Both the position numbers and the translations under genes were made by a program. 64,000 bases of DNA from Brucella tritici (GTDB lineage: Bacteria > Pseudomonadota > Alphaproteobacteria > Rhizobiales > Rhizobiaceae): assembly GCF_008932295.1 (NCBI RefSeq), contig NZ_WBWA01000004.1:170762-234761 (forward strand), read 5' to 3'. This document shows positions 39,001 through 49,878 of the stretch, piece after piece (positions within the stretch are counted from its first letter, which is position 1; every line of letters begins with the position of its first letter). Under the pieces are notes generated by a model that saw nothing but the letters and a program-made list of their open reading frames with translations, was not told where the DNA came from and did no database searches.

Positions 39001-41667
39001 GAAAGCTACAACACGCTGCTCGCCTCGGCGCGCATCGTCATGCATGCACAGAATGGCTCGCTGGCCGAGCAACTCCGTCGCAGCGAGGAAATCACCGTCG
39101 ATCTGGCCGCGCGCGACGCCAAGACCGCCATTGGCGGTCAGGCTTCGGCGCAGATGTCCGCTCAGGGGCTCGGCGCTGCGGGTCTTGCGCCTGTCGCCAT
39201 CGAACGCGGGACGGAAGAACGCCGTCCTGTGGTCAAGCCTGTGGTGAACCGTCCTGCGCCGTCCGGTGACGATCTTCGATTCTGGAACGGCTATGGCGGC
39301 TTTGCCGAGGATGGCTCCTATGTGGTGCGCATCAACAATCGCACCAACACGCCGCATCCCTGGATCAATGTGATCGCCAATCCGAATTTCGGGTTCCATG
39401 TCTCGGCGGAAGGTTCGGCCTTCACCTGGGCAGGCAACAGCCGCGATTATCAGCTCACCCCATGGGCGAACGATCCGGTCACGAACCGTCCGGGCGAGGC
39501 GATCTATATCCTCGACCGTGAAACAGGCCGCACCTTTGCGCCGACGGCAAGCGTGCTGCGCGATGAGGCGGTGACCTATGAAGCGCGTCATAGCCACGGC
39601 TATTCGAGCTTCGGGGCACAGCATGGCGAGCTGGCACTTGATCTCACCCACATCGTGGATGCGGACAAGCCGGTGCGTCTGTCGCGCCTGACCGTCACCA
39701 ATAACGGGCGCTCCAAGCGCAAGCTGCGCGTCTATGGCTACGTGGAATGGGTACTGGGCAATGCCCGCTCCAAGAACGTGCCTTTCATCGTACCTTCGCA
39801 GGACGAGGAACTGGGCGCGCTCTTTGCCGGCAATCCGTATCATCCGGACAAGTCCGGGCAGATCGCCTTCTTTGCTGCAACCGAAAAGCCGCAATCCGTC
39901 ACTGCCGACCGCAGCGAATTCATCGGCACCACCGGTTCGGTGGATAAACCGGAAGTCGTGCTGGCTGGCAAGGCGCTTTCGGGTACGGTTGAGGCAGGCC
40001 GCGACCCCTGTGCCGCGCTTGCCCTCGATATCGAAGTCGGACCGGGTGAAGCGCGCGAGATCGTCTTCCTGCTCGGCAATGCTGCCGATCAGAAACAGGC
40101 AAAGGCGCTGATCGCCGAGACCCGCAAGGCCTCCTTCGGCGACAGGCTTGCTGCCGCCAAACAGCAGTGGGAAGGCCTGTTCGATCGCGTTCAGGTGAAG
40201 ACGCCAGACCCGGCTTTCGACCTTCTGGTCAATGGCTGGCTGCCCTATCAGGCGATCGCCTGCCGCATATGGGCCCGCGCTGCCTTCTATCAGGCAAGTG
40301 GCGCTTTCGGCTTCCGCGATCAGTTGCAGGACACGCTGTCGCTGCTTCTGATCGATCCGACGCTTGCCCGCGCGCAGATCCTCAATGCCGCGTCGCGCCA
40401 GTTCCCTGAAGGCGATGTTCAGCATTGGTGGTTGCCGGCAACGGGTGCAGGCGTCCGCACGCTTATCTCGGACGATGTCGTCTGGCTTGGCTATGGTGCC
40501 TCACTTTATGTCGAGACGACGGGCGACCGCTCGATTCTCGATGAAAAGCTGCCGTTCCTCGAAGGGCGCAAGCTGGAGGACGGCGAACATGATGCCTTCT
40601 ATCAGCCGGAAATCTCCGAGAAGACGGCAAGCCTTTATGAGCATTGCGCCCTGGCGCTCGACCTTGCGGTGGAACGCACCGGCAAGCACGGCCTGCCGCT
40701 GATCCTTGGCGGCGACTGGAACGACGGCATGAACCTCGTCGGCGTGAAGGGAGAGGGCGAGAGCGTGTGGCTCGGCTGGTTCCTCGCCTATACGCTCGGC
40801 AAGTTCATCCCGATTGCCGAAGCACGCAAGGACAAGAAGCGCGTCGATATCTGGAAAGCGCATCTGGAAAGTCTGACCGAAGCCCTCGACCGCGATGGTT
40901 GGGATGGCCAGTGGTATCGCCGTGGTTTCTACGACAATGGCGCGCCGCTTGGCTCGAAGGACAGCGATGAATGCCAGATTGATGCCATCGCGCAATCGTG
41001 GAGCGTGCTGTCCGGTGTTGCCGATCCGAAGCATGCCGAACAGGCGATGGCGTCGCTTGAAAAATACCTGCTGGATGATGAAGGCGAATTGCTGCGTCTC
41101 TTCACGCCGCCTTTCGACAGGACCATTCAGGAGCCGGGCTATATCAAGGGCTATCCGCCGGGCGTTCGTGAAAATGGCGGCCAATACACGCACGGCGCGA
41201 CCTGGGCCATCATGGCGCTCGCCCGCATGGGCAAGACGGCTGAAGCATGGCGTCTGTTCTCGCTCATCAGCCCGGTCAGCCATGGCCGCAACCCGGATAT
41301 CTACCGCGTCGAACCTTATGTGATCGCAGCCGACATCTATTCCGTCGAGCCGCGTCGCGGACAGGGCGGCTGGACCTGGTACACCGGCTCCGCTGGCTGG
41401 TTCTACCGCGTTGCGACGGAGGGTATCCTCGGCGTCACAAAACGCGGCGACCGCCTCCATCTCGATCCGGCCTTGCCGCCGGAATGGGACGGCTATGAAG
41501 CGGAACTTCGCTTCGGCGAAGCGCTCTACCGTGTGAAGGTCGTGGCCGGTGCTAAAGACAAGGTGGTCAAGCTCAACGGTCGCAAGGTCGGCAAGCCGGA
41601 AGAAGGCGTGCCGATCAAGTCGGACGGCGAACATGAAATCGTCGTAGAGCTTCCCAAACAGAAGTGA
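33001..41667 (+). CDS. cgs: Cyclic beta-1,2-glucan synthase
   Basis: Inner-membrane enzyme, 2888 aa, that makes periplasmic cyclic beta-1,2-glucan: initiation, elongation, cyclisation and chain-length control in one polypeptide. After a ~430-residue cytoplasmic N-terminus come membrane helices near 435-455 and 465-490, a GT84 glucosyltransferase with the DxD-type MTLDADTRL near 650, further helices near 840-870, 905, 960 and 990, and a C-terminal GH94 phosphorylase region with [12 protein letters not shown] near 2435 and catalytic GGDWNDGMN near 2570. In Brucella and Agrobacterium this glucan is needed for virulence. AAGG precedes the ATG used. No ndvA-like exporter adjoins it here. Confidence 0.97.
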   Translation: MPELSSSLSQSTSTENKPPMPQSSMEPKSSEPDASGRIPPEQPSPIRALYKTEEELGALAAAVARGEDIPLPGYIAFPFDQRLSENGKLILHAYRASDAASRAGETITPAAQWLLDNHYQIDKNVQQARRDLPRRFIRQLPLYKAPVEKYEGMPRIFALAWLYVAHTDSNFSLKTLTAIVKGFQTVEPLKIGELWALPSAVRYFLIENARRLALRVDRARIMRNLANTAADRIVVAADGAELDSVLAQYADAARDSTFATHLLYRLRSSSTDTTAAASWLERILEQEGSNPEDAIVEEHARQSTGGVTMGNVIRSLKSIDDVDWETWFETVNEVDAILRDHSDFELLDFRSRNAYRVTIEKLARYSDMSEIDITWAALKLAEDGHRAEKAGHPEAEGKGAIAYYLSGEGRKELEKVCGYHAPFGVKALRFYRGLGLWGLFIPTAIFTILLLLLVNYCMIRAGLSTDLRTLFTLLAIFPAMDASYSLFNALVPWFVQPTRLIGFEYKEGLPEEARTLVAVPTFITSRDSIDEQIRNLEVHYLTNPRGEIYFALVSDWTDAKQEITPADMEIYEYAREKIAKLNEHYTGDDQPRFFLMHRRRLFNEKQNCWMGWERKRGKLHELNLLLRGDQDTSFFPPDERLPKEIKYVMTLDADTRLTPESVTHLAGKLSHPLNRPVIDEKTGKVVRGYGILQPRVTPSLTTGDEASFLQRVFSVNRGIDPYVFAVSDTYQDLLGEGTFTGKGLYDIDAFEAALKGRVPENTLLSHDLLEGGYARAALVSDVEVVEDYPTGYNVDVSRHHRWARGDWQLLPWLFSTSRGVSHITRWKMVDNLRRSLNPILWLIAAVVGWSVLPIGPAAVWQGFLILSMFVAPTFGIVTNLIPSNMDYSLKGHAQSVLTDIALGTADVALRTTFIAHSAFLMADAIARTVYRLFVSHRNLLEWRTAAQARTSPDTLLYYFQLMWPAIAIAGLAIFFPLAAQSHAAMIAAPFAVIWFASPLIAWLVSRSAKPQDTLEVLSSDKSDLRRYARRTWRYFAEFANDENHHLPPDNFQEDPAPIVAQRTSPTNIGVYLLSVVAARDFGWIGFGETLDRVQATVDTLEKMEKYQGHLYNWYETNTLTPMRPLYVSAVDSGNLAGHLVTLSSALEEWAEAPSVYMQGDLDGILDVNDILEETIAKIPDDRRILRPLRRRLEERIANFRRAVLSIKDEPETASFRTINLSLFATDIVRLMDELDGEIETPASAEAVEWARILVDTCKAHTEDSIGEHDTDALRERLRDLATRSRQLAFDMQFGFLERKERRLLSIGFRVQENELDESCYDLLASEARLASLFAIAKGDVPVEHWFKLGRLLVPVGWKGALLSWSGSMFEYLMPPLVMSEPLGSLLDQTNKLVVQRQIDYATSRGLPWGISEAAFNARDAHMNYQYSNFGVPNLGLQRGLSRNAVIAPYASLLAAQYQPAAAVANLKRLAKLGALGRYGFHDSVDFTPSRVREGELCAVVKNYYAHHHGMAIIAVNNVIFEGRMRERFHSDPVIEAAELLLQEKAPREIPMIYAKTENPMRVDSGGFDDAPMRIVDKPFKAPRTTHMMSNGQYALMVTANGSGYSRWHNWDITRFHADASEDLQGTFLFLRDMESGYWWSATGEPVRNPEEETKTVFTEDKAEFYKTAGDIKTVMEVIVSSESDGEGRRLDIINTSARDRMIEVTSYAELVLTDSDSDAAHPAFAKMFVETEISDNGSTIYAKRRKRAPSDPDIHVAHFVTDLSGSIRETEVETDRRAFVGRGRSLRDAAAFDQGAKFTGSQGCVLDPIASVRTRVRVPAHKKVSLVFWTFAGGSRDAVEHAVALHRHPETFAREYSLSWTSSQVQLYHIGIKPAEAADYQKVAAYLLYPERTLRQPPETIASGLGKQSDLWPMSISGDYPIFALRIDNEADLDVLRGVLRAQEYWRSKGLTVDVVAVNERAFSYAQDTQRAIDWIVEGFRARGGGQPHIFAVRRDQMSDESYNTLLASARIVMHAQNGSLAEQLRRSEEITVDLAARDAKTAIGGQASAQMSAQGLGAAGLAPVAIERGTEERRPVVKPVVNRPAPSGDDLRFWNGYGGFAEDGSYVVRINNRTNTPHPWINVIANPNFGFHVSAEGSAFTWAGNSRDYQLTPWANDPVTNRPGEAIYILDRETGRTFAPTASVLRDEAVTYEARHSHGYSSFGAQHGELALDLTHIVDADKPVRLSRLTVTNNGRSKRKLRVYGYVEWVLGNARSKNVPFIVPSQDEELGALFAGNPYHPDKSGQIAFFAATEKPQSVTADRSEFIGTTGSVDKPEVVLAGKALSGTVEAGRDPCAALALDIEVGPGEAREIVFLLGNAADQKQAKALIAETRKASFGDRLAAAKQQWEGLFDRVQVKTPDPAFDLLVNGWLPYQAIACRIWARAAFYQASGAFGFRDQLQDTLSLLLIDPTLARAQILNAASRQFPEGDVQHWWLPATGAGVRTLISDDVVWLGYGASLYVETTGDRSILDEKLPFLEGRKLEDGEHDAFYQPEISEKTASLYEHCALALDLAVERTGKHGLPLILGGDWNDGMNLVGVKGEGESVWLGWFLAYTLGKFIPIAEARKDKKRVDIWKAHLESLTEALDRDGWDGQWYRRGFYDNGAPLGSKDSDECQIDAIAQSWSVLSGVADPKHAEQAMASLEKYLLDDEGELLRLFTPPFDRTIQEPGYIKGYPPGVRENGGQYTHGATWAIMALARMGKTAEAWRLFSLISPVSHGRNPDIYRVEPYVIAADIYSVEPRRGQGGWTWYTGSAGWFYRVATEGILGVTKRGDRLHLDPALPPEWDGYEAELRFGEALYRVKVVAGAKDKVVKLNGRKVGKPEEGVPIKSDGEHEIVVELPKQK

Positions 41668-41674
41668 ACCGATT

Positions 41675-41701
41675 AAAAAGGCGGGTGAAAACCCGCCTTT
41701 T
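41675..41701 (+). terminator. Terminator of cgs
   Basis: AAAAAGGCGGGT / ACCCGCCTTTT stem with a GAAA loop, directly behind the stop. Confidence 0.93.
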
Positions 41702-41767
41702 GCACGACTCGGCGAAGTAAAGCCGGATGTTTGTGCTATCGGAAACATGCTTTTTCTGGAGGCCGTC

Positions 41768-43072
41768 ATGGCCAAGACTGATATTGCGCGCCGCGTCTAC
41801 AATCACGCATGGAAGCTCGATCCCATCGTCCGCAGCCTTCTGGATACGGACTTCTACAAGCTTCTGATGCTGCAGATGATATGGGGTCTTTACCCCAAGG
41901 TGGATGCAACCTTCTCGCTCATCAATCGCACAACCTCCGTGCGCCTTGCCGATGAGATCGACGAGGGCGAATTGCGTGCGCAGCTCGACCATGCCCGCAC
42001 GCTGCGTTTTTCCAAGAAGGAAATGATCTGGCTGGCGGGTAACAGTTTCTATGGCCGCAAGCAGATTTTCCAGCCCGAGTTCCTGAACTGGCTGCACGAT
42101 TTCCAGCTTCCGGAATATGATCTGCGCCGCAAGGACGGCCAGTACGAGCTGCATTTCCATGGACCGTGGTCGCACACGACCATGTGGGAAATTCCCGCAC
42201 TTGCCATCATCAACGAGCTGCGTTCGCGCGCGGCGATGAAGAACCTCGGACCGTTTTCGCTCGACGTGCTTTATGCGCGCGCCAAGGCGAAGATGTGGAG
42301 CAAGGTTGAACGCCTGCGCCAGCTTCCCGGCCTGAAGATTTCCGACTTCGGCACGCGCCGACGCCATTCCTTCCTGTGGCAGCGCTGGTGCGTCGAAGCG
42401 CTGAAGGAAGGCATCGGCGATGCCTTTACCGGCACCAGCAATGTGCTTCTGGCCATGGATACCGATCTTGAAGCGCTTGGCACCAATGCGCATGAATTGC
42501 CGATGGTGCTGGCAGCACTCGCCAAGAATGACGAGGAACTGCGCTCAGCCCCTTATCGCGTGCTGCAGGACTGGAACCGTTACTATGGCGGCAATCTTCT
42601 GATTGTTCTGCCCGATGCTTTCGGCACGGCTGCCTTCCTGCGCAACGCGCCGGACTGGGTTGCCGACTGGACCGGCTTCCGCCCCGACAGCGCCCCGCCC
42701 ATCGAAGGCGGCGAGCGCATCATCGAATGGTGGAAGTCACGCGGCAAGGACCCGCGTGAAAAGCTGCTGATCTTTTCCGACGCGCTTGACGTGGACACGA
42801 TCGAGGAGACTTACCGTCACTTCGAAGGGCGTGTGCGCATGAGCTTCGGCTGGGGCACCAATCTCACCAATGATTTTGCAGGCTGCGCCCCGAAGGAAAT
42901 CGAAGGGCTGAATGCGATTTCGCTCGTCTGCAAGGTGACCGATGCCAACGGCCATCCGGCGGTCAAGCTTTCCGACAATCCGCAAAAGGCGACCGGCGAC
43001 CCCAAGGAAGTGGCGCGCTATCTCAAGTTCTTCGGAAATGACGAGCGGGTAGAGCAGCTCGTCCGCGTGTGA
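41768..43072 (+). CDS. pncB: Nicotinate phosphoribosyltransferase
   Basis: Makes nicotinate mononucleotide for NAD salvage. 434 aa. Family motifs: [14 protein letters not shown] near the start, RDWHG-equivalent region [22 protein letters not shown] (phosphoribosyl binding) and [11 protein letters not shown] near the end. The ATG giving [10 protein letters not shown] has GGAGG 5 bases before it. A palindromic element follows the stop within 25 bases. Confidence 0.93.
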   Translation: MAKTDIARRVYNHAWKLDPIVRSLLDTDFYKLLMLQMIWGLYPKVDATFSLINRTTSVRLADEIDEGELRAQLDHARTLRFSKKEMIWLAGNSFYGRKQIFQPEFLNWLHDFQLPEYDLRRKDGQYELHFHGPWSHTTMWEIPALAIINELRSRAAMKNLGPFSLDVLYARAKAKMWSKVERLRQLPGLKISDFGTRRRHSFLWQRWCVEALKEGIGDAFTGTSNVLLAMDTDLEALGTNAHELPMVLAALAKNDEELRSAPYRVLQDWNRYYGGNLLIVLPDAFGTAAFLRNAPDWVADWTGFRPDSAPPIEGGERIIEWWKSRGKDPREKLLIFSDALDVDTIEETYRHFEGRVRMSFGWGTNLTNDFAGCAPKEIEGLNAISLVCKVTDANGHPAVKLSDNPQKATGDPKEVARYLKFFGNDERVEQLVRV

Positions 43073-43092
43073 CGAGCTGCAACGAGCGATTA

Positions 43093-43237
43093 AAGCGCGT
43101 TTCGATCTGACTGGATCAGATCGGCGCCCTAATCTTTGGTTTTGACGCACATCTTTTCTGATCGAAGCAGGATCAGAAATCAGTCCAGTGGACTGATTTC
43201 CCTGCGTAGGCGTTTCACACTTTTCGGGATGCGCTCT
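43093..43237. repeat. Composite palindromic element between pncB and the phzF-like gene
   Basis: Edges AAAGCGCG and GCGCTCT. Contains ATCTGACTGGATCAGAT, a near-perfect palindrome with 12-bp arms at 43176-43200 (left arm GAAATCAGTCCA, also at 1752), and CGTTTCACACTTTTCGGGAT, the inverse of the core seen at 47431 and 60624. The stop codon TAG of the phzF-like gene is embedded in its right edge. Confidence 0.85.
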
Positions 43238-44066
43238 ATTCCATCAACCGTGCGGTGCCGGAAACGCGGATAGAGCCGCCACGCTCATTGCCGATCTGGG
43301 CTCGTAAGTGTGATGGGCTGCCCATATCCTCACCCTGAAAGACTTCGATCTCGCCGCCATGCGGCCAGCCGCTATCACGCAGATAGGCGGCAAAGGCCGC
43401 TGTGGCCGCACCAGTCGCCGGGTCTTCATAAACCCCGCCGGATGCAAACGGGTTGCGGCTGTGGAAGCGCTTCGGCGTTTCCGAATAGATGAGCAGGATC
43501 GTCGTCCAGCCCTGACGCTTCATCAGGATGCGTCCGCGCGCCATGTCATAATGCATTGAAGCCAGCTTTTCGCGTGAACGAAGCGGAAGCACGATATGGT
43601 CCGCCCCGGCATGGATCAGGGCCGGTGCCAGACCGGGTGCCAGATCGTCCTTTTCGAAACTGAACAGTGCCAGAGCCTGTTCCACTTCGGCATCGTTGGC
43701 TGCGCGCTGGCGCGTCGGCGGCGATTGCAGGCTGGCTGCAAACAGCTCGCCTTCCTTGCGGCCTTCGACGCTGATGTCACTATTATTAAGCTTGAGTGTG
43801 AAACTCCCATCGCCCATGCGCATGGCTAACGCGGCGCCAAGAGCAATAGTGGCATGGCCGCAGAACGGCACTTCCATTTCCGGCGCAAAATAGCGAACGC
43901 GCCAGCTATCGCCCTCCGGCGCAGCAAAGGCGGTTTCGGAAAAGCCCACATCCTTTGCGATTTTCTGCATATCCTGCGGGGAGGGGAGGCGATCAGCGAT
44001 CAACACTCCAGCGGGATTGCCGCCCTGATTGCCTTGCGAAAAGGCAGCAATGCGCAACACGTCCAT
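43236..44066 (-). CDS. PhzF family epimerase/isomerase-like protein
   Basis: 276 aa. N-terminal half has GNQGGNPAGVLI and the active-site FSETAFAAP with its glutamate, then VPFCGHATIALGAAL; the second half begins near GVYEDPATGAATAAFAAYL. This matches the diaminopimelate-epimerase-like fold of PhzF. PhzF itself isomerises trans-2,3-dihydro-3-hydroxyanthranilate in phenazine synthesis, but such genes are widespread outside it, and no other phz gene is near. Substrate unknown. Confidence 0.88.
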   Translation of the reverse strand: MDVLRIAAFSQGNQGGNPAGVLIADRLPSPQDMQKIAKDVGFSETAFAAPEGDSWRVRYFAPEMEVPFCGHATIALGAALAMRMGDGSFTLKLNNSDISVEGRKEGELFAASLQSPPTRQRAANDAEVEQALALFSFEKDDLAPGLAPALIHAGADHIVLPLRSREKLASMHYDMARGRILMKRQGWTTILLIYSETPKRFHSRNPFASGGVYEDPATGAATAAFAAYLRDSGWPHGGEIEVFQGEDMGSPSHLRAQIGNERGGSIRVSGTARLME

Positions 44067-44131
44067 GGTTTCTCCTCGCCAGTCTGATTCGTGTCCCGCC
44101 CACCCCTATAAAAGGCGTGAAATGTGGCTGG

Positions 44132-44869
44132 TCAAGCAGTCTGTCGGCTAGCGGAAACTATCAACAGCATAGGTCGTTCCATCTCCTCCGACAGTGCTGG
44201 CCATGCCGCGATCTGCTCTGGCGACGGATACCATTCCTCCAGCCGGCTGATGGCAAATCCGGCCTCAATCAGCGCATTGACGGAGGTGCTGAGGCGGCGG
44301 TGATATTTAATGACACCCTCTGCCAGCCAATCGGTTCGCCTTTCACCTTCCGCGGCATAATGATCGACCGGCCAGCGCTTCTGGCCGTTGCCTTCCTCGA
44401 TCCATCCCGGCGTAAGCGGCGCCATGAAGATCGGATGCTCAATCGTGAAAACAATGCGACCTTCTGGCCGCAAAGCCGCATGGATCGCTTTCAAAAGACG
44501 CGGGAAGTCGCGGATATAGTGAAAAGCCAGGGAGCTGTAGACGAGATCGAAGCTTGCTTCTGGCAGTTCCAGCCCTTCCATATCCGCCTGAATATAGCGA
44601 ACGGCATCGTCCGGCGTGTCGCGGCGCGCGCGTTCGAGCATGTTTTCTGAAAGGTCGTAGCCGATGACGGATGCAGCACCCTGTTCGCGGGCATAGCGGC
44701 AAAACCAGCCGAAACCGCAACCGAGATCGGCAACATCACGGCCGGTCAGATCGGGCACAAGTGAACGGACAAGTGGCCATTCAGGCGCGCCTTCCAGCCC
44801 ATGCACGGAACGCGGCAATTGGCTGTAAGCGGCGAAGAAGTCTTCGCGATCATAAATATTCTGGGCCAT
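44132..44869 (-). CDS. Class I SAM-dependent methyltransferase
   Basis: 245 aa. SAM-binding motif I VADLGCGFGWFCRYA, motif II VIGYDLSENMLERA and a conserved AFHYIRDFPRLL. Resembles small-molecule methyltransferases of the UbiE/COQ5 shape, not rRNA enzymes. Its start lies 3 nt after the stop of the LysE-type exporter gene in the same direction, so the two form an operon; the joint role is unknown. Confidence 0.85.
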   Translation of the reverse strand: MAQNIYDREDFFAAYSQLPRSVHGLEGAPEWPLVRSLVPDLTGRDVADLGCGFGWFCRYAREQGAASVIGYDLSENMLERARRDTPDDAVRYIQADMEGLELPEASFDLVYSSLAFHYIRDFPRLLKAIHAALRPEGRIVFTIEHPIFMAPLTPGWIEEGNGQKRWPVDHYAAEGERRTDWLAEGVIKYHRRLSTSVNALIEAGFAISRLEEWYPSPEQIAAWPALSEEMERPMLLIVSASRQTA

Positions 44870-44872
44870 GGT

Positions 44873-45484
44873 CTATCGTTCGGTCAGTGCGAGTTTTGCC
44901 CCGAGCGCGACGAAGGCGGCAGCAAAGCTGCGGCGCATCCATGCAAGCACAGCGGGGCGCGAGATGATCTGGTTACGGACGGCGGCTGCGAATACACCGT
45001 AGAACGCAAACACCACGAATGTCATGGCCATGAAAACGAGAGACAGTTCCACCATGCGGGCAACCGTCCCGCCCTGTTGCGTATTTACGAATTGCGGCAG
45101 GAAGGCAAAGAAGAATATCGACAGTTTGGGGTTCAGCAGATTGACCAGAATTGCCGACCAGATGACCTCACGGTCCGAACGCGGTGCGTCATCGGTTTCG
45201 ATCTTCAATGTGCCATGCTCCCTGAGCGTCATCCACGCCATATAGAGCAGATAGGCGACGCCTGCATATTTGATGATCTCGAAGGCGAGTGCGCTGGCAT
45301 GGAGCAAGGCCGCCAGCCCTGTCACGGCAGCCAGCATATGCGGCACGATGCCGAGTGTGCAGCCGAGCGCGGCGATGATCGAGGCCCGTGCACCACGAGA
45401 CAGTCCTGCCGCAAGCGTTACCAGCACGCCAGTGCCGGGGGAGGCGACAATGATGAAGGATGTCAGCAGAAATTCGATGCTCAT
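44873..45484 (-). CDS. LysE/RhtB family exporter (second)
   Basis: 203 aa, six hydrophobic segments. Signature ASPGTGVLVTLAAGLSRGARA at residues ~12-32 (S/T-PGP variant as SPGTG) and the NPKLSIFFFAFLPQFV block. ATG start MSIEFLL; upstream codons give no similarity. The proline-glycine motif reads SPGTG instead of TPGPD, a common variant. Upstream of a methyltransferase gene in an operon. Confidence 0.85.
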   Translation of the reverse strand: MSIEFLLTSFIIVASPGTGVLVTLAAGLSRGARASIIAALGCTLGIVPHMLAAVTGLAALLHASALAFEIIKYAGVAYLLYMAWMTLREHGTLKIETDDAPRSDREVIWSAILVNLLNPKLSIFFFAFLPQFVNTQQGGTVARMVELSLVFMAMTFVVFAFYGVFAAAVRNQIISRPAVLAWMRRSFAAAFVALGAKLALTER

Positions 45485-45564
45485 GATGCTCTGGACTCCT
45501 GTTCGGACCTTGTCGGAAAAGGCCGACACAGACCGGACGCATCATGTTACGGCTTTGCCGTGCG

Positions 45565-46491
45565 TCAATCCTTCATCTCATGCGCCCATGGCGGGTTTGC
45601 ACCTGCGCGCGAGACAGTCACCGCAGCAGCCCGGACCCCGAGCGCAACAGCGGAATGGATCTGGTCTTCGGTCAGTTCGGCAAGTGCGTCCTTGTCGAGA
45701 AGGCCCTGATTGTGAAGGCTGGCAAGAATGCCCGCATTGACCGTGTCGCCCGCGCCAACAGTGTCGATCACGTCCACTTTCACACCCGGCACGCGCACGG
45801 TTGCCTTGGCCGTATAGGCGTCGGCGCCATGCGCGCCCTTGGTGATGACCACCAGTTTCGGTCCAAGCTTCAGCCATTCGGCGGCGATTTCGTCGTGGCT
45901 GCCCTTTTCGCCAAACCAGGCGAGATCTTCGTCTGAAAGTTTTACGATATCGGCGAGCGCGATCATGCGCTTCATACGCGCCAGATGTTTCTCGCGGTCG
46001 GTGATGAAGCTTGCACGGATATTCGGGTCGAGGAACATGACTCGCCTTGGTGTCTCGCGCGTCATCAACGCTTCATAGATGCTGCCGCACGGTTCGGAAA
46101 TCAGGCTGATGCAGCCGAACAGCATGGTATCGATGGCGTCATCGACATAGGGCATATCGCTCTCAGTCAACATGCGGCCTGCGGTGTTTTCATCGTAGAA
46201 GGCGTAACGTGCTTGTCCGTCGACCAGACGCACGAAAGCCAGGGTCGTTGGCCGATCCGAGATTGCGGCAAAGGAATAATCGACATTGGATCGCGCCAGA
46301 TTATCGCGCAGCACTTCCCCAAAAAAATCAGATGAAATGCCCGAGAAGAAACCGGTTGGAACATCAAGACGTCCAAGCGCGATGGCCGTGTTGAAGACGG
46401 AGCCACCTGCGAAAGGCTGGAACGCGGTTTCGCCCGCTGCGGTTTCGCGTGGCAGCATGTCGATCAGGGATTCACCGCAGCAAAGGATCAT
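45565..46491 (-). CDS. PfkB family sugar kinase, fructokinase-like
   Basis: 308 aa. N-terminal CCGESLIDMLP with the GGSVFNTAIALG motif of PfkB kinases, and the C-terminal anion-hole and catalytic base VIDTVGAGDTVNAGI. Most like fructokinases, acting on free fructose or a related sugar; substrate not determined. ATG start. Stands 87 nt from the SDR gene. Confidence 0.88.
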   Translation of the reverse strand: MILCCGESLIDMLPRETAAGETAFQPFAGGSVFNTAIALGRLDVPTGFFSGISSDFFGEVLRDNLARSNVDYSFAAISDRPTTLAFVRLVDGQARYAFYDENTAGRMLTESDMPYVDDAIDTMLFGCISLISEPCGSIYEALMTRETPRRVMFLDPNIRASFITDREKHLARMKRMIALADIVKLSDEDLAWFGEKGSHDEIAAEWLKLGPKLVVITKGAHGADAYTAKATVRVPGVKVDVIDTVGAGDTVNAGILASLHNQGLLDKDALAELTEDQIHSAVALGVRAAAVTVSRAGANPPWAHEMKD

Positions 46492-46578
46492 GAAGGCACA
46501 ACTCAGTTGTTAAATCGATTGAAACAGACATAAGCACAAAAGCGTGGAGAATTTCAATCTCCGCGCTTTGTATGAATG

Positions 46579-47370
46579 TCAGACGTGCTGGCCGCCATTG
46601 ATGTGAATTTCCGATCCCGTCACATAGGACGAAGCCTCGGAGCAAAGGAAGTAGATCGTTTCCGCCACTTCCGATGTCTTGCCGAGGCGACGCATCGGAA
46701 GCTGTTCCACCAGCTTGTCGGTTCCCGGCGAAAGGATCGCCGTATCGATTTCGCCGGGCGCAATGGCATTGACGCGGATGCCATAAGGCCCAAAGTCGGA
46801 CGCCATTTCGCGGGTCAGGGCAGCAAGTGCGGCCTTTGAGGTTGCATAGGCTGTTCCGGCAAACGGATGCACGCGGCTACCCGCGATTGAGGTCACGTTG
46901 ACGACCGAGCCATGTGCAGCTTCCAGTTCCTTGAACAGGCCGCGCGCCAGCATGATCGAGGCCAGGAAATTGACCTGAAACACATCGCGCCAGACTGCCA
47001 TGGGCGTTTCGATGGAATTCATGCGGCGCCCGCCCTCCGCCTTCGGCGAAATGCCTGCATTGTTGACCAATGCATGAAGCTTGCTGCCATCGGCTTCGAG
47101 ACGGCGGCGGATTTCGGCGATTGCCTTGCCGACATCTTCCTGATCGGCCAGATCGACCTTGATGTGATCTTCCGGACCTGCGGGCCACGGGCAATTGTCG
47201 GAAAAATCCTGTCGCGAGCAGGTTATGACGCGCCACCCGGCACGCGAAAAACGCTTCACCGTCGCATGGCCGATGCCACGGCTGGCACCGGTCAGGACCA
47301 GAGTTTTACGTTCGGTATCCACCTTGGGAGTATCGGAACCGGCAACGTCTGTTTTGGTGACTTGGGACAT
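46579..47370 (-). CDS. SDR family oxidoreductase
   Basis: Short-chain dehydrogenase/reductase, 263 aa. Cofactor motif TGASRGIGHATVKRF, NNAGIS, catalytic TSIAGS with TAYATSKAAL (Y..K), and VNAIAPGEIDT. The ending ASSYVTGSEIHINGGQHV is standard for classical SDRs. ATG chosen with GAGCGAGG in front; an upstream frame adds a nonconserved 14 residues. Substrate unknown. Confidence 0.88.
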   Translation of the reverse strand: MSQVTKTDVAGSDTPKVDTERKTLVLTGASRGIGHATVKRFSRAGWRVITCSRQDFSDNCPWPAGPEDHIKVDLADQEDVGKAIAEIRRRLEADGSKLHALVNNAGISPKAEGGRRMNSIETPMAVWRDVFQVNFLASIMLARGLFKELEAAHGSVVNVTSIAGSRVHPFAGTAYATSKAALAALTREMASDFGPYGIRVNAIAPGEIDTAILSPGTDKLVEQLPMRRLGKTSEVAETIYFLCSEASSYVTGSEIHINGGQHV

Positions 47371-47430
47371 GAAAACCTCGCTCTCCAATCTTGAATAGAC
47401 CAAGCCGCTCAAGATTTCGAGGGGAATTAA

Positions 47431-47476
47431 AGCGCATTCCGAAAAGTGTGAAACGGTTTTCGGAAACGATGCGCTC
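47431..47476. repeat. Short palindromic intergenic element
   Basis: AGCGCAT / ATGCGCT outer arms enclosing CCGAAAAgtgtgaaacggTTTTCGG. Same unit as at 60624 and part of the 43093 element. Confidence 0.9.
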
Positions 47477-47568
47477 TGGTGAAACGCGCTTGCGCGAGTT
47501 TGCTTTGAAGCTGGTGGTTCACAGGATCACGCGTAAAGGCCGGCGGCGGCGGCCCTTGCTGGCTGGTT

Positions 47569-49878
47569 CTATTGCGAATTGCCCATGATGATATCGAGCA
47601 ATGTCGTGGATTTTCCTGACTGCTGCTGCCCGCCGCCCACATCACCGGGCGGCATCGGGCGGTAGTTGTCATTGGAATTAGCCGGGTATGTCGCAGCGCC
47701 GGGCTGTTCGGCGAGCGGGCGCCCCGTTTCACTCGACTGCTGGATGCCGTTGCGAGCCGTGGAATCCGGCGCAGGCGGCCAGTAACCGTCATCGCCGTTC
47801 CCCGCCATTGGCTGATTGCCATAGGGGTCTTGCGGCATCATGCCGGGATCGTAAGGCGCATTCGGATCGATACCGTCGCTGCCGCCGGGGACAACGTTCT
47901 GAATGTCGTAATGGCCGGGCAGTTCGGCGACCGGCACGCCCTTGTGCGCTTCTTTCATGAAGCTTTTCCAGGCAGCAACCGGCAAGGTCGCGCCGAACAC
48001 GCGCTTCATACCCTTGCCATCATCATTTCCGAACCACACGCCGGTCGTGAGATTGGCCGTATAGCCGACAAACCATGCATCGCGGAAATTCTGGCTGGTG
48101 CCGGTCTTGCCTGCGGCGGGCCAGCCGAAGGCAGCTCGCTTTGCCGTCCCGTCTTCCACCGTGCGCCGCAGCATGGCATTCATCATGCCGACATTGCGCT
48201 CATCGATGACGCGTGGACCGACGCCGTCTTCCTTCTGGTAAAGTACCTTGCCGTCCGAATCCGTCACCTTGGTGATGAAATAGACGGGCGCGCGATAGCC
48301 GCCATTGGCAAACGGCACATAGGCGTCCGTCAGTTCCAGCAGCGTCACTTCCGATGTACCCAGCGCCAGCGAGGCATTGGCTTCAAGTTTCGACTGCACG
48401 CCGAGCCGATGCGCGGTATCGATCACGGTTTGCGGACCGACTTCCATCACGAGCTGCGCGGCAACGGAGTTCAGCGAGTGAGAAAGGGCGGTGGCGAGTG
48501 TCACCTGTCCCATATATTTGCCGTTGTCGTTACTCGGCGTCCACTTGCCGATGCGGACGGGAGCATCATTGCGCACCGAATCCGGTGTGCGGCCCTGTTC
48601 AAGCGCCGTCAGATAAACGAAGGGCTTGAAGGAGGATGCGGGCTGGCGATGGGCATCGGTGACACGGTCGAACTGGCTTGTGGCATAATCCACGCCACCG
48701 ACCATGGCGCGAACCGCGCCCGTGCTATCTATGGAAACGAGCGCACCCTGGCTGGCATTCATCTTTTTGCCATTCTGGGAAATCTGGTCCTTGATTGCCT
48801 CTTCACCGGCGCGCTGCAGGTTGAGATCGATGGTGGTCTGGACGGTGATGTCTTCCTTCGCTTCACCGATCAGTTCGGGGAGTTCCGCCACTACCTTATC
48901 AGCGACATAGTTTTCCGAACCTTGCCAATAGGATGGCGCGCGTGTCATCGGTTCGCTTTCGGCGATAGCCATCTGGCTGTCGTCGATCATGCCTTCCTGA
49001 CGCATCGCGCCCAGCACCAGCTTGGCACGTGCGGCGGCGGCTTCCGGATCGCGGGCAGGCGACAGGCGCGACGGTGCCTTCAGAAGACCGGCAAGGGTTG
49101 CCGCCTCCATCAGATTCACATCCTTGGCCGATTTGTTGAAATAGCGTCGCGAGGCAGCATCGACACCGAAGGCGCCGGATCCGAGATAGACCCGGTTCAG
49201 ATACATCTCCAGAATCTGATCCTTGGTATATTTGTGCTCGAGCCACAGCGCGAGCATGACTTCCTGCACCTTGCGCTCCAGTGTGCGGTCGGGAGAAAGA
49301 AACAGATTCTTGGCAAGCTGTTGGGTGAGTGTGGAGCCGCCCTGAACCGCGCGGCCCGAAACCAGATTGGTTACAACAGCGCGGGCAAGACCGATGGGGT
49401 CGATGCCAAAATGCGAATAGAAGCGTCGGTCCTCGATGGCGATGACGGCCTTCGGGATAAAGGGCGACATTTCATGCAAGCCCACCGCCTCGCCACCGGT
49501 CGTCCCGCGATTGGCGATCAGGTTTCCGTTGACATCGACGATGCGTACATTTGGCGGACGATCCGGAATGGTCCAGTCGGTCGTCGGCGGCATCTTGGCT
49601 GCGAAATAGACCAGCATGCCTGCAAAGGCGATGCTGCCCCAGAGACCAAGCACGAGGCACCAGTAGATCGAGCGACGCAGAAAGCCGAAAAAGCCACGCG
49701 GCTTCTTCTTGCCGCGTCGCGAGGAGCGCGGTTCCGGTTCGTCGGATTGCTTGCGTCGGCGCTGCTGTGCGCGAGCCATGCGGTCCTCCTCGTCGACGCG
49801 AAAAACCTCGTCATCTTTTTTCTCTTCGCCACCGAAGGAAGGTTCGATGCGCCGGTTTTTATCGTCACGCGATGCCAT
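47569..49878 (-). CDS. Penicillin-binding protein 1A-type bifunctional transglycosylase/transpeptidase
   Basis: 769 aa. One N-terminal helix (~68-92) after a cytoplasmic basic stretch (RRRKQS, RRGKKK). GT51 domain with EDRRFYSHFGIDPIG and GGSTLTQQLAKN, then the transpeptidase: SSFKPF (SxxK), SHSLNS (SxN) and AGKTGTSQN (KTG). Builds peptidoglycan. The C-terminal ~100 residues are low complexity, proline- and asparagine-rich, unlike a folded domain. ATG start MASRDDKN. No class A partner nearby. Confidence 0.93.
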   Translation of the reverse strand: MASRDDKNRRIEPSFGGEEKKDDEVFRVDEEDRMARAQQRRRKQSDEPEPRSSRRGKKKPRGFFGFLRRSIYWCLVLGLWGSIAFAGMLVYFAAKMPPTTDWTIPDRPPNVRIVDVNGNLIANRGTTGGEAVGLHEMSPFIPKAVIAIEDRRFYSHFGIDPIGLARAVVTNLVSGRAVQGGSTLTQQLAKNLFLSPDRTLERKVQEVMLALWLEHKYTKDQILEMYLNRVYLGSGAFGVDAASRRYFNKSAKDVNLMEAATLAGLLKAPSRLSPARDPEAAAARAKLVLGAMRQEGMIDDSQMAIAESEPMTRAPSYWQGSENYVADKVVAELPELIGEAKEDITVQTTIDLNLQRAGEEAIKDQISQNGKKMNASQGALVSIDSTGAVRAMVGGVDYATSQFDRVTDAHRQPASSFKPFVYLTALEQGRTPDSVRNDAPVRIGKWTPSNDNGKYMGQVTLATALSHSLNSVAAQLVMEVGPQTVIDTAHRLGVQSKLEANASLALGTSEVTLLELTDAYVPFANGGYRAPVYFITKVTDSDGKVLYQKEDGVGPRVIDERNVGMMNAMLRRTVEDGTAKRAAFGWPAAGKTGTSQNFRDAWFVGYTANLTTGVWFGNDDGKGMKRVFGATLPVAAWKSFMKEAHKGVPVAELPGHYDIQNVVPGGSDGIDPNAPYDPGMMPQDPYGNQPMAGNGDDGYWPPAPDSTARNGIQQSSETGRPLAEQPGAATYPANSNDNYRPMPPGDVGGGQQQSGKSTTLLDIIMGNSQ

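Noticed and set aside
38575..40425. 616-codon antisense frame in cgs
   Set aside because: Same codon-bias shadow, no start site or similarity.
43236..44066. Phenazine biosynthesis cluster
   Set aside because: Only a PhzF-like gene is present; such genes occur widely without phenazine synthesis.
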